Shown here: in pieces, positions 53,305 through 62,244 of the stretch
Layout: each line of letters opens with the position of its first letter
Position numbering within the stretch: the first letter of the stretch is position 1
NCBI GenBank assembly: GCA_947486785.1
Contig: CANKUU010000005.1
Location: 1-64,000 of the forward strand
Direction of reading: 5' to 3'
Source of the DNA: an uncultured Flavobacteriaceae bacterium
Lineage (GTDB): Bacteria > Bacteroidota > Bacteroidia > Flavobacteriales > Flavobacteriaceae
DNA: 64,000 nucleotides
Made by a program: the position numbers and the translations under genes
The notes under the pieces: generated by a model
The model's input: the letters and a program-made list of their open reading frames with translations, nothing else
The model's database searches: none
Told to the model about the DNA's origin: nothing

Positions 53305-54030
53305 AAAATCATCCTTCTTAAAAATTTAAAAGTAAGTACCCCTATTTTTTAATCCTTTCTCGATATTAAAAAATTGCAAGCAACAAAATGTAAAATAGTC
53401 AAAAGGTATGTTACGTAGCTGCAGAATTTGAAACATTAAAACACTTAAATTCAATCATTTATATTCTTACAGTTACAAAAGAACAAAAAAATGACATCCT
53501 AATAATTGTAGCAAGCTATTTTAGATTAAACGGAATAAAAACCGTAAATGATGGTGGTTACCTAATAGACGATAGCATTTTTTACCATCAATAGATTCAT
53601 AAAAACAATGCATAAAAAATTATAAAAAGACCTTAGATTAGGTTTGGGCAAAATCATGCAACTTGTTGGCATTATTATCTATTACCGTAATATAAAAGAG
53701 CTAATAAAACCTAAAAACGAGAATTAAACTAGCGTTTAAAAGCAGTTGTCTTAAGAACCATTAAAAAGAAATTTATTTAGAAAACTCTAAATTGCAACAA
53801 TTATGATAAAAGGTTTTCATTGAAGAAAATAAAGATAAAACAAGCTCTAAAAGCGAACAAATTAATCATAGAAAGTACTTCTTTAATAATAGTACAACAG
53901 AACCGAAAACTAAAAAGGTCACAAATTTTATAATTTCAAATGAAGACGTTAGCCTACCTTAAAACAAACACCTTATTAAAAACTAACTTGTTTTTAATAT
54001 CCAATGGCAAAGAAATAAACGGTTAAGCGC
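53305..54030 (+). other. Intergenic stretch with a decayed coding fragment
   Basis: About 726 bases without a complete gene. An open stretch of 66 codons at 53394-53594 has no start codon but reads like protein (VAAEFETLKHLNSIIYIL, RLNGIKTVNDGGYLIDD). I do not recognise it. The remainder is AT-rich with short broken frames. Confidence 0.4.
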
Positions 54031-54900
54031 TTGAAAAAAATTGAAAGCCATATCGCAACTAATCCAAAGCAGCCCATTCGTTTACAAGAATATGGTATAG
54101 GCATCTTTACAAATTTACCAACTAAATCTGCACTAAAAAAAGCCATAAAAAAACAGCTTATTTATGTAAATGGAAAGGTTGCTAGCACGGCTACCTACAT
54201 TCATGACAATGATGTTATAGGTTATCATGCACCCGAAGAAGAACCTAAAAAAAAATTCTTACTAGACTTAGAAGTGATTTATGAAGACGAACACTTAGCA
54301 GTAATTAATAAACCTGCTGGCATTTTAGTTAATGGCAATACTTTAAAAACCATTGATAATGCACTTATGCAAAACCTAAAAAAAAGCCCGCAACCTGACG
54401 CTATTCGACCTCGCCCTGCACATCGATTAGACTATGCTACAACAGGTCTTTTACTTGTTGGAAAAACAACTCATAGCCTTTGCGCTTTAAATAAAATGTT
54501 TGAGCATAAGCAGATTGAAAAAACTTATGTGGCGATTAGCATAGGAGCTATGAATTTGAAAGGAAGTATTACTTTTACCGTGGATGGCAAAAACGCTGTT
54601 ACGGACTATAGTGTGCTAAAAACAGTAACTTCTAAAAGATTTGGAGCTTTAAATTTTGTGCGTCTTTGTCCAAAAACTGGTCGACGTCATCAGTTAAGAC
54701 AACATTTATTAGCACTAGGAAACCCCATTTTAGGAGACCCTGTATACCATAAAAAAGGTTTATTTTTAAAAGGAAAAGGCTTGTACCTACATGCATATTC
54801 ATTACGTTTTATGCATCCTTTTACCAATGAGTTGCTATATTTTAAGAAAGAAACATCTTTAAAGTTTCAAAAAATTTTAAAAAATAAAAGCAGGTCATAA
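54031..54900 (+). CDS. RluA family RNA pseudouridine synthase
   Basis: Isomerises uridine in rRNA or tRNA. An S4-like RNA-binding region comes first (SALKKAIKKQLIYVNGKVAS). The catalytic domain has VINKPAGILVNG and HRLDYATTGLLLVGK with the nucleophilic Asp in HRLD. KTGRRHQLRQHLLALGNPILGDPVY completes the family pattern. No ATG is near; the gene starts with TTG. Its last 12 bases overlap the 3' end of rnpB on the other strand. The target site is unknown. Confidence 0.92.
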   Translation: MKKIESHIATNPKQPIRLQEYGIGIFTNLPTKSALKKAIKKQLIYVNGKVASTATYIHDNDVIGYHAPEEEPKKKFLLDLEVIYEDEHLAVINKPAGILVNGNTLKTIDNALMQNLKKSPQPDAIRPRPAHRLDYATTGLLLVGKTTHSLCALNKMFEHKQIEKTYVAISIGAMNLKGSITFTVDGKNAVTDYSVLKTVTSKRFGALNFVRLCPKTGRRHQLRQHLLALGNPILGDPVYHKKGLFLKGKGLYLHAYSLRFMHPFTNELLYFKKETSLKFQKILKNKSRS

Positions 54901-55197
54901 GCCGGATTCTGTTATAGCCTAAAGCTACTCCTTATCATTTATCTAGGCTATTGGTTACCCAAAAGCTCAAACCGCCTACCCTTCGGCTCGGGCGTGCAAC
55001 CCTTAAACACCGATTTACATGACGTTTCACCGCATAGAGTTTACCTGGTTTCACTACAGCATTACCTGTACATACTTTCTGCTGCACTTGTCCTAAACCG
55101 CCGAAACGGAATGACGGGCGTTACCCGCTATGCTGCACTATGGTGTCCGGACTTTCCTCGTCTCACAAAAATGATCCGCGATAAGGCGACCTGCTTT
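54889..55197 (-). ncRNA. rnpB: RNase P RNA, bacterial type A
   Basis: Catalytic RNA that removes tRNA 5' leaders. The minus strand contains GAGGAAAGTCCGGAC (P4 side), ACAGAATCCGGCTTAT (the other P4 strand) and the terminal helix pair AAGCAGGTC/GACCTGCTT at the two ends, which fix the limits. Length is about 309 nucleotides. It converges on the pseudouridine synthase gene and overlaps its end. Confidence 0.95.
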
Positions 55198-55200
55198 ATA

Positions 55201-55208
55201 CAAAGGTA
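55201..55208 (-). promoter_or_regulatory. rnpB -7 promoter box TACCTTTG (minus strand)
   Basis: Exact TAnnTTTG match ending about 4 bases before the predicted RNA 5' end, which is the expected start distance. It supports both the promoter and the 5' end. Confidence 0.55.
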
Positions 55209-55283
55209 GCGCAATAGTCTATAATTGTTGATAAAATATTACTTAAACCAGCAGATTTAGCATTATAAATATACTCCAATATT

Positions 55284-55291
55284 TATATTTG
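55284..55291 (+). promoter_or_regulatory. -7 promoter box TATATTTG before dnaX
   Basis: Exact TAnnTTTG match 36 bases before the TTG start of dnaX, in the divergent region shared with rnpB. No TTTG at normal spacing. Confidence 0.35.
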
Positions 55292-55327
55292 TGACACAGA
55301 CGCATATAAGCAAAAACATTAGCCAAT

Positions 55328-57229
55328 TTGGAACCTTTTATAGTATCAGCACGCAAGTATAGACCACAAACATTTAAAGATGTAGTGGGGCAGCAAGCCA
55401 TTACCAATACCTTGCTGAATGCTATTGAAAATGATCATTTAGCGCAAGCCTTACTATTTTGCGGCCCAAGGGGCGTAGGTAAAACTTCTTGCGCTAGAAT
55501 TTTAGCCAAAAAAATAAATCAGGATGGTAATCTAAACGAAAATGAAGATTATGCATTTAATATTTTTGAGTTAGATGCAGCTTCTAATAATTCTGTAGAT
55601 GATATTCGTAATTTAAACGATCAGGTTCGCATTCCTCCACAATCAGGAAAGTACAAGGTTTATATTATTGATGAGGTACATATGTTATCTTCAAATGCCT
55701 TTAATGCATTTTTAAAAACCCTTGAAGAGCCTCCAAAACATGCTATTTTTATCCTTGCAACTACAGAAAAACACAAAATAATACCAACTATCCTTTCGCG
55801 CTGTCAGATATTCGATTTTAAACGGATTACAGTAAAAGATGCGGCTAATTATTTGAAATATATTTCAGAAAATCAAGGCATAGAAGCCGAAGACGATGCG
55901 CTTCATATTATCGCTCAAAAAGCAGATGGTGCCATGAGAGATGCGCTCTCTATTTTCGACAGAGTAGTCAGCTTTTGTGGTAAACATCTAACAAGAAAGG
56001 CTGTTACTGAAAATTTAAATGTTCTCGATTATGAAACTTATTTTGAAGCTACCGATTATATCCTAAGCCATAACATTCCTGAGTTACTGCTTTTATTTAA
56101 TCGTACTTTGGCTTTGGGTTTTGAAGGTCACAATTTTATTGGCGGCTTAGCTACTCATTTTAGAGACTTAATGGTGTGTCAACACCAGAATACTATAAAT
56201 TTATTAGAAGTTAGTGATACTGCAAAACAAACCTATTTAGAACAATCTAAAAAGACAACGAGCTCATTTTTAATTCAAGCTTTAACTATTGCAAATGACT
56301 GTGATCTAAAATACAAGACGAGCAAAAACCAGCGACTTCTAGTAGAGTTATCATTAATGAAATTAGCATCCATCGGTTTTGATGGAGAAAAAAAAAATTC
56401 TGAATCCGAAGCTATAACTGGCGAAAAAATAGATTTCATTGCTCCAGCCTCTTACTTTAGCGCATATACCTCATCAAAAAAATCGACAGAAGAAACTCAA
56501 ACTAGCTTAAAAGATGGTGTCAAATTAGCTCCTGAAAAGGCCATTTCACCATCTAACACCGTAAAAAAACATAAAGAGCTTCTACATCAAAATGAACAAA
56601 AATCTGGAAGTGCTGAGTCTAATCCGACAATCGCAAAAAAAAATATTGATGTTGCTAACGATGAAATAACCGCGACCCCTAAAACAATCATACCGCCTAA
56701 ACTTGATGTAGATAAAACCAAATCTGAAATAAATACCATTAATAAAGAGCCTTTAGCTATTGCTCCAAAAAGGGTTTCTGCTCTTTCTATATCAAGTTTA
56801 AAAGCAAAAAAGGTACATCAACAAAATAGAAAAGATCAGGTTATAGATGAAAGCCAACTGCCAAAGGAAAGTTTCAGCGAAGAATCACTACGAAAACTCT
56901 GGGCTGAATTTGTTAATAAAACAGAACTTAAAGGTCAAAAAATTCTTGCTTCAAATTTAAATATAGACCTTCCTAAGTTAAAAAATGAAACTACTATCTG
57001 CATTGAGCTACCTAACGAGTCTATGAAGAAAGAAGTGGAAAGAGAGCAGTACGATTTAATGGAATTCTTGAAAAGTAAGTTAAAAAATTATTTCATTAAT
57101 TTAGAGATAACGGTAAATGAAACAGCTATTAAAAAATTTGCTTTTACACCCGAAGAGAAGTATAACAAACTAAGAGATAAAAATCCTGTAATCGATTTAC
57201 TCCGAAAAGAATTTGATTTAGATTTTTGA
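55328..57229 (+). CDS. dnaX: DNA polymerase III subunit gamma/tau
   Basis: Clamp-loader ATPase of the replicative polymerase. The conserved start is EPFIVSARKYRPQTF, initiated by TTG. Walker A is FCGPRGVGKTSC, Walker B is VYIIDEVHMLS, and the arginine-finger motif is ILSRCQIFDFK. The zinc-binding cysteines that normally lie just before FELDAASN are replaced by an acidic loop (NLNENEDYAF), common in this phylum. After about residue 360 a disordered linker leads to a C-terminal helical part. The 3' end overlaps the convergent TMEM220-like gene by 12 bases. Confidence 0.93.
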   Translation: MEPFIVSARKYRPQTFKDVVGQQAITNTLLNAIENDHLAQALLFCGPRGVGKTSCARILAKKINQDGNLNENEDYAFNIFELDAASNNSVDDIRNLNDQVRIPPQSGKYKVYIIDEVHMLSSNAFNAFLKTLEEPPKHAIFILATTEKHKIIPTILSRCQIFDFKRITVKDAANYLKYISENQGIEAEDDALHIIAQKADGAMRDALSIFDRVVSFCGKHLTRKAVTENLNVLDYETYFEATDYILSHNIPELLLLFNRTLALGFEGHNFIGGLATHFRDLMVCQHQNTINLLEVSDTAKQTYLEQSKKTTSSFLIQALTIANDCDLKYKTSKNQRLLVELSLMKLASIGFDGEKKNSESEAITGEKIDFIAPASYFSAYTSSKKSTEETQTSLKDGVKLAPEKAISPSNTVKKHKELLHQNEQKSGSAESNPTIAKKNIDVANDEITATPKTIIPPKLDVDKTKSEINTINKEPLAIAPKRVSALSISSLKAKKVHQQNRKDQVIDESQLPKESFSEESLRKLWAEFVNKTELKGQKILASNLNIDLPKLKNETTICIELPNESMKKEVEREQYDLMEFLKSKLKNYFINLEITVNETAIKKFAFTPEEKYNKLRDKNPVIDLLRKEFDLDF

Positions 57230-57577
57230 TCTTTTCGTTAAATATGTTCTAATTGCAAAGCTAAATAGAACAATTGCAATAATTAATAGTCCAAAAGCCT
57301 CGCGACCTTCTTCTACATTTTTAATATCGCCTGCACCAATTTCAAAACCTTCAAACTTTTCAGGGTAGCAGTAAAAAAAACCGCCAAAAGCCATAATACT
57401 AGAAAATAATAGCGGTGTAAACGATATTTTATTTAGTGCAAATGCTAATGAAAAAAGTGCTGCCATACTCCAAACAACAACCCATATAAAGGTATCAGGA
57501 TCATTATACTGCAATGCTGCAGCAACAACAAATAGTACTGCAAATAAAAATCCAAGAATTCTAAACAATTGTTTCAT
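57218..57577 (-). CDS. TMEM220-like four-helix membrane protein
   Basis: 119 residues with four hydrophobic helices; the N-terminal FLFAVLFVVAAALQYNDPD is the TMEM220 family pattern. Function is unknown. It starts 20 bases after eboF on the same strand, so it is probably the last gene of the ebo operon. It overlaps the end of dnaX. Confidence 0.8.
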   Translation of the reverse strand: MKQLFRILGFLFAVLFVVAAALQYNDPDTFIWVVVWSMAALFSLAFALNKISFTPLLFSSIMAFGGFFYCYPEKFEGFEIGAGDIKNVEEGREAFGLLIIAIVLFSFAIRTYLTKRSKI

Positions 57578-57597
57578 ATTTATATTTTTAATAGGGG

Positions 57598-58974
57598 CTA
57601 AGTTACCTTTACGTGAGCTTTTAAAACATGATAAACCTCAGTTGGTTTAATTATTTCTTCTCTAATAAGTTCTTTTTTGTTGCTAATAAAAATAGGATAA
57701 TCTTCGGTGTCCTCAGGTATTCTGCCATGAGAACCCTTTACCAATTCTGCTTTTAGCGGAATAATATCTAAAACCGTTCTAAAACCCAATTTTTTCTTTA
57801 ACAACTTACCAATCACTTTTAACATAACCAGCTTATCTTTAGGGTCTGTCAACATTTCAACAGGGTCGTAGCCTGGTTTTTTATGAATATCAACCATACG
57901 AGCATAATCGGGTGCTAGTGCATCATCAAACCAAAAATAATAGGTAAACCAAGAGTTGGCATCGGCTAAAACCACCAAATCACCACAACGATCATGATTC
58001 AATTTTACAGCTTCTAATTCATCGTCAGAAAATACTTTTTCTACACCTTTTACCTTTTCCAATAAGGCCTTTACCTCTTGCTTTAGAGCAATGTCGTTTA
58101 AATAAATATGTGCAATTTGATGGTCAGCAACCGCAAAAACTTTACTTGCACCAGTATCTAAAAGTTCTAATCCTCTTTCTACTCGAATAGAAATAAAACC
58201 TTCTTTGCGCAATATTCTATTTAAATGAATTGGATTATTCACATTGGTGATGCCGTATTCCGATAGCAAAACAACATTAGTATCTAACTTTTCATAATAA
58301 TCCACCAACTGCTTAACCACCAGATCAATCTCATTTAAATCTTTAGAAATAACCTCAAAGTTTAAACCATGTCGTTGCAAATTATAATCTAAATGTGGCA
58401 AATAAATAAAGGTTAAGGTTGGATCGTGAAGCTCATCTGTTTTAATAGCGGCATTTGCAATCCACTGGCTTGACTTTATGCTTGTTTTTGGGCCCCAAAA
58501 GTGGAATAAAGGAAAAGTACCTAATTCCTTTTGTAGTGTATCACGTAATTCGGCTGGATGCGAGTAGAAGTCGGGAATTTTTCTGCCATCTGCCAAATAA
58601 TTTGGTCTTGGCGTGGTACTAAAATCGACAGTAGAATACATATTATACCACCAAAAATGATTGGCACATGTAAAATTGGGGTTTTCATATTTAAGTTCAT
58701 CCCAAATTTTATCTTGCTGTACAAGCTTATTAGACTGCCTCCAAAATTTAACTTCGCATTCTTCTTTAAAGTACCATCCATTACCAACCACTCCATGTTC
58801 TGAAGGATGTTTACCCGTCAAGTATGTTGATTGTGCCGAGCAAGTAACCGCAGGCAATACAGGGCTAATGAATGATGCTTTTCCTCTATTCAAAAATGAT
58901 TTAATAAAAGGGGTGTGTTTACCGATAAGACGCTTGGTTAAGCCAACAACATTTATAACAACTGTTTTCTGCAT
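57598..58974 (-). CDS. eboF: EboF, alkaline phosphatase-fold (nucleotide pyrophosphatase-like) protein
   Basis: 458 residues of the alkaline phosphatase/NPP superfamily. The nucleophile region LPAVTCSAQSTYLTGKHPSE aligns with the NPP block, with Thr44 in the nucleophile position, and VKGSHGRIPED keeps the distal His. However, the usual first-metal Asp (V-D-G-L) reads VVGL, and the S-D-H-G-M ligand pair reads SEYGI. Catalysis may therefore be unusual. Sixth of the ebo genes, 6 bases after eboE. Confidence 0.88.
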   Translation of the reverse strand: MQKTVVINVVGLTKRLIGKHTPFIKSFLNRGKASFISPVLPAVTCSAQSTYLTGKHPSEHGVVGNGWYFKEECEVKFWRQSNKLVQQDKIWDELKYENPNFTCANHFWWYNMYSTVDFSTTPRPNYLADGRKIPDFYSHPAELRDTLQKELGTFPLFHFWGPKTSIKSSQWIANAAIKTDELHDPTLTFIYLPHLDYNLQRHGLNFEVISKDLNEIDLVVKQLVDYYEKLDTNVVLLSEYGITNVNNPIHLNRILRKEGFISIRVERGLELLDTGASKVFAVADHQIAHIYLNDIALKQEVKALLEKVKGVEKVFSDDELEAVKLNHDRCGDLVVLADANSWFTYYFWFDDALAPDYARMVDIHKKPGYDPVEMLTDPKDKLVMLKVIGKLLKKKLGFRTVLDIIPLKAELVKGSHGRIPEDTEDYPIFISNKKELIREEIIKPTEVYHVLKAHVKVT

Positions 58975-58980
58975 GCTACT

Positions 58981-60174
58981 TTATAGTCTATTTTTTAACC
59001 AATTCATCTCTCGAACAATACTTTGAGATAAATCTTTCTTTAATTCGCTTGGTAACACATCCCAAGTATACGTTTCAATTTCTAAATGCTCAGAAACAGG
59101 GTCTTGTTTTAAATAAGCAAGTACTTTTAAGATATGGTCTTGTGTAGAATACAACTTACCAAATTGCTCTAAAAAAATAGGAACATGAAAATGCGCTCTT
59201 AATTCTGTAAAGCTATTTTTAGACTCAAGAATCATCGGTAAATCAGCATAGGTTTTCACCTTTCCAGAAACTTCTTGGGTCACTTGATGTAAATAGGTGG
59301 GCTCGTCAAAACGACTTAATGTACTCCATATTTCTTGTACATCAACCTCGTTATAGAGAATTTTTAAAGCAGCACTTACCTGAATTTTGCCAATTTTTAA
59401 ACCAGCATCTTTAAACTTTTTAAAAGTACTTTCTGGTTCTTCGTATGCAAGTGAAAAGTGACAAATATCATAACATACCGTAATATATCGCTTAATTGTT
59501 TTTTCAATATCAGCCTCAGCTATTGTACTTTTTTCTTTTAATATAGTAGATGCAATTGGAATTAAATAGGCGTTAAAAAACTCAAGTAGCTCATCGCTAT
59601 TTTCTAATAAACCATCTGGCTCTGGTTCAATATCTAAATGTAAATATGTATTAGATTTTTTTTCTATTTCTTGTAATTGCAATACTATTTCTGCTAAATG
59701 CTTTGCACCTGAAGTTAAGGCTGTTTCCTTTTTCTTTTCCGAATTATGCCAATATTTATAACTTATAGGTGAAGTTGATATACCTCCAGACATTCCGTTT
59801 GGCAATAGCTTGGCCAGCTGTTGAAATAATCGCTTAGTGTAGACTAATCTTTCGTTGGTAGTCCAATCTGGAGAGTGCACATTTTCTTTTACCCGTTCGT
59901 TATGAAAATTGCCATAAGGAAAACCATTCATAGTAAATACATAGATCTCATTTTTAGAAAGCCATTCTTGAAATTCTGTCAAATTAGAACCTTGATTTAA
60001 CTCTTCACTAGCCTTATTAGATAAACGTAAACCTAAACCAAAATGAGCCTCAGGACAGACTTCTCTTTTAATTTTCGGAACATACAACTTTAAGTTTCGA
60101 AAGGTACTATTCCAATCAGAACCACCATGTATATTGGTACAGTAACTCACATGAAACAAATTTTTAATACGCAT
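58981..60174 (-). CDS. eboE: EboE, TIM-barrel metabolite traffic protein
   Basis: 397 residues resembling xylose isomerase-like TIM barrels (sugar-phosphate isomerase/epimerase fold). FHVSYCTNIHGGSDW opens the family. THLDIEPEPDG-type acidic strands (YLHLDIEPEPDGLLE) and VCYDICHFSLAYEEP carry likely metal ligands. It belongs to the EboE family of the ebo cluster. The substrate is not known. It is spaced 6 bases from each neighbour. Confidence 0.88.
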   Translation of the reverse strand: MRIKNLFHVSYCTNIHGGSDWNSTFRNLKLYVPKIKREVCPEAHFGLGLRLSNKASEELNQGSNLTEFQEWLSKNEIYVFTMNGFPYGNFHNERVKENVHSPDWTTNERLVYTKRLFQQLAKLLPNGMSGGISTSPISYKYWHNSEKKKETALTSGAKHLAEIVLQLQEIEKKSNTYLHLDIEPEPDGLLENSDELLEFFNAYLIPIASTILKEKSTIAEADIEKTIKRYITVCYDICHFSLAYEEPESTFKKFKDAGLKIGKIQVSAALKILYNEVDVQEIWSTLSRFDEPTYLHQVTQEVSGKVKTYADLPMILESKNSFTELRAHFHVPIFLEQFGKLYSTQDHILKVLAYLKQDPVSEHLEIETYTWDVLPSELKKDLSQSIVREMNWLKNRL

Positions 60175-60180
60175 CTTTTA

Positions 60181-61338
60181 TCAGCTATTCAGTTTACATC
60201 GTTTATATAATTCATCAATTGCAAGTCGCATTTTTACTTTATCTATTTGATTAACATCGTGTTTAACTCCTATGCCGTTAATCAATGTAATACATAATTC
60301 ACCACCTAAATGCTCTTGAAATTCTTGTAGCCCTTTTAGCAATACCTCTATCTCAGATTCGGTTTCAACGGGTATGCTAAGATCGAAACCAATTTGCTGC
60401 ATTAGGTTTAAGATTCTTTTTAATTCAGATTCTGTAATCAGTTCTAACAAATAAGCATAAGTAACATCTAAAGCAATGCCTTTAGCTACAGCCTCGCCAT
60501 GACGAAGTTCGTAGTTTGTAATTTGCTCCATCTTATGTGCTGCCCAATGACCAAAGTCTAAAGGTCTTGAAGAGCCGCTCTCAAAAGGGTCTCCCCCTTG
60601 CGCAATGTGTTGCATATGCATTTCTGCGCATCTATAAATCATATAATTCATGGCTTTCATATCTCGTTTTTGAATAGACGAGGCATGTTCTTCTAAGTAT
60701 TTAAAAAAGACTTCATCTTTAATTAAAGCAACTTTTATAGCCTCAGCAACACCAGATATCCAATCGCGTTGCTCTAATGTTTTTAAAAAATTACTATCGT
60801 TAATTATGGCAAAAGGTGGCGCAAATGTGCCTAAGAAATTCTTTTTACCAAAAGTATTTATACTATTCTTAACGCCTACTGCAGAATCATTTTGTGATAA
60901 AACCGTGGTTGGAATTCTAACTAATTTAACTCCTCTGTGCGCCACAGCAGCAGCATAACCCACCATATCAATAACAGCACCACCACCTATTGCTACAACA
61001 AAAGAATGTCTATCTATATGAAACTCATTTATGGCTTTTAAAACTAGATTTACTTGCTCATAGTCATTTTTACATTGTTCACCCCCTTTAACAATAAGGC
61101 TTGAAGTATACTTTAACTTTGAATTATGAGCTTTGCAATATGCTATTATATCGTTAATCAAATTTGCATGATGTTTGGCAACACCATCATCAATTACAAA
61201 TAAAAGTTTACTATTTGTTGTTTCTGTCAAGACATCAAAAACAGCACTAAACTGGTTATTTTTTAGATTAAATAAGCCTTGTGTAAAGTATAATTTATAC
61301 TGATACGAAACAGAAAAAGATTGTGCTATAGGTTTCAA
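60181..61338 (-). CDS. eboD: EboD, 3-dehydroquinate synthase-like sugar phosphate cyclase
   Basis: 385-residue sugar phosphate cyclase homologue. NAD loop AIGGGAVIDMVGYAAAVAHRG, then IPTTVLSQNDSAVGVKNSIN. The metal ligands are in GVAEAIK (Glu), LDFGHWAAHKM (His) and ELRHGEAVAKG (His). All catalytic elements appear intact, so it probably makes a cyclitol. Context assigns it to EboD rather than the shikimate enzyme AroB. It starts 15 bases after eboC. Confidence 0.88.
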   Translation of the reverse strand: MKPIAQSFSVSYQYKLYFTQGLFNLKNNQFSAVFDVLTETTNSKLLFVIDDGVAKHHANLINDIIAYCKAHNSKLKYTSSLIVKGGEQCKNDYEQVNLVLKAINEFHIDRHSFVVAIGGGAVIDMVGYAAAVAHRGVKLVRIPTTVLSQNDSAVGVKNSINTFGKKNFLGTFAPPFAIINDSNFLKTLEQRDWISGVAEAIKVALIKDEVFFKYLEEHASSIQKRDMKAMNYMIYRCAEMHMQHIAQGGDPFESGSSRPLDFGHWAAHKMEQITNYELRHGEAVAKGIALDVTYAYLLELITESELKRILNLMQQIGFDLSIPVETESEIEVLLKGLQEFQEHLGGELCITLINGIGVKHDVNQIDKVKMRLAIDELYKRCKLNS

Positions 61339-61353
61339 TAGAATTAAATTTAG

Positions 61354-62244
61354 TTAGGTAACTGTAAAAAGCTTTGAAAGTAACATTGATAATGGTAATA
61401 GTAACAAAATCATCAAACCATACCACCATACTGAAAAACCAACAGCAAAAGCAGCATCTAATACAATCAACGATAAAACCCCCGAAATAACCGCTTTTTT
61501 AATATTTTCTGGTGAGTTTAACCGGTATGCGTTAAGCAATGGCTTGAAAACTAAAAATGCAAAAAGCAGTAAAAAAGGAATTGTTTGCAAAATTTGGTCT
61601 GTTTTAGCTACTACCAAACTTACAACGCCAAAAATTACAAGAGCGTACAAAATACTTGCCCAAATAATATGATTCTTATTATTACCATGTACTTCTCCTC
61701 TACTTATCAATGTAATAGCGAATATATATACTAACGGAATTATGGCAAACCACCAGTTGTTTAACACTCCTAAGATTGACATTCCTAGCAATAGATTTAA
61801 ACTACGGCACAAACCCATATTAAAAGGACCTAAAAAGTCATACTTTTTAAAAAAAGAATTATAACAGACAATCGCAACTGCAAGGATTAAAGCAAGATAT
61901 GCGCTTAGGCGACCTACATTATAAGCCAAAACAATTCCTATAAAAAGTAAAATTACAGCATACAAAGCAGCAGATTTCACAGATATTAATCCGCTGGGCA
62001 AAGGTCTTTCAGGTCGCTCAATAGCGTCAAGCTTTGCATCAAAAACGTCGTTAAGTACAACTCCTCCCGCATATAAAAAAACAGAACTAAATACCAAATA
62101 AAACAAAGACAAATAAGAACCCTGCCCATCGCCTGAACCTAATAATAGACCTGCAATAGCTGCCCCAGCAAAAATATCGGCTGCGGCAGTAGGAAGGTTT
62201 GCTGGCCTTGCTAAACTTAAATAGCCTTTAAAAATCGCATTCAT
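61354..62244 (-). CDS. eboC: EboC, UbiA-like prenyltransferase
   Basis: 296-residue membrane protein of the UbiA superfamily with about eight helices. The first Asp-rich motif is complete (NDVFDAKLDAIERPERPLPSG). The second is not a normal D-x-x-x-D; the same loop reads SRGEVHGNNKNH. It is expected to prenylate the EboD-derived product at the membrane. It is directly abutted by eboB with no spacer. Confidence 0.88.
   Translation of the reverse strand: MNAIFKGYLSLARPANLPTAAADIFAGAAIAGLLLGSGDGQGSYLSLFYLVFSSVFLYAGGVVLNDVFDAKLDAIERPERPLPSGLISVKSAALYAVILLFIGIVLAYNVGRLSAYLALILAVAIVCYNSFFKKYDFLGPFNMGLCRSLNLLLGMSILGVLNNWWFAIIPLVYIFAITLISRGEVHGNNKNHIIWASILYALVIFGVVSLVVAKTDQILQTIPFLLLFAFLVFKPLLNAYRLNSPENIKKAVISGVLSLIVLDAAFAVGFSVWWYGLMILLLLPLSMLLSKLFTVT

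Noticed and set aside
54994-55209. 71-codon open frame
   Set aside because: It lies on the opposite strand inside RNase P RNA, whose conserved sequence explains the open reading.
60181-61338. Dehydroquinate synthase as shikimate-pathway aroB
   Set aside because: Its place inside the ebo operon and altered active-site flanks (FGHWAAHKM) favour EboD.
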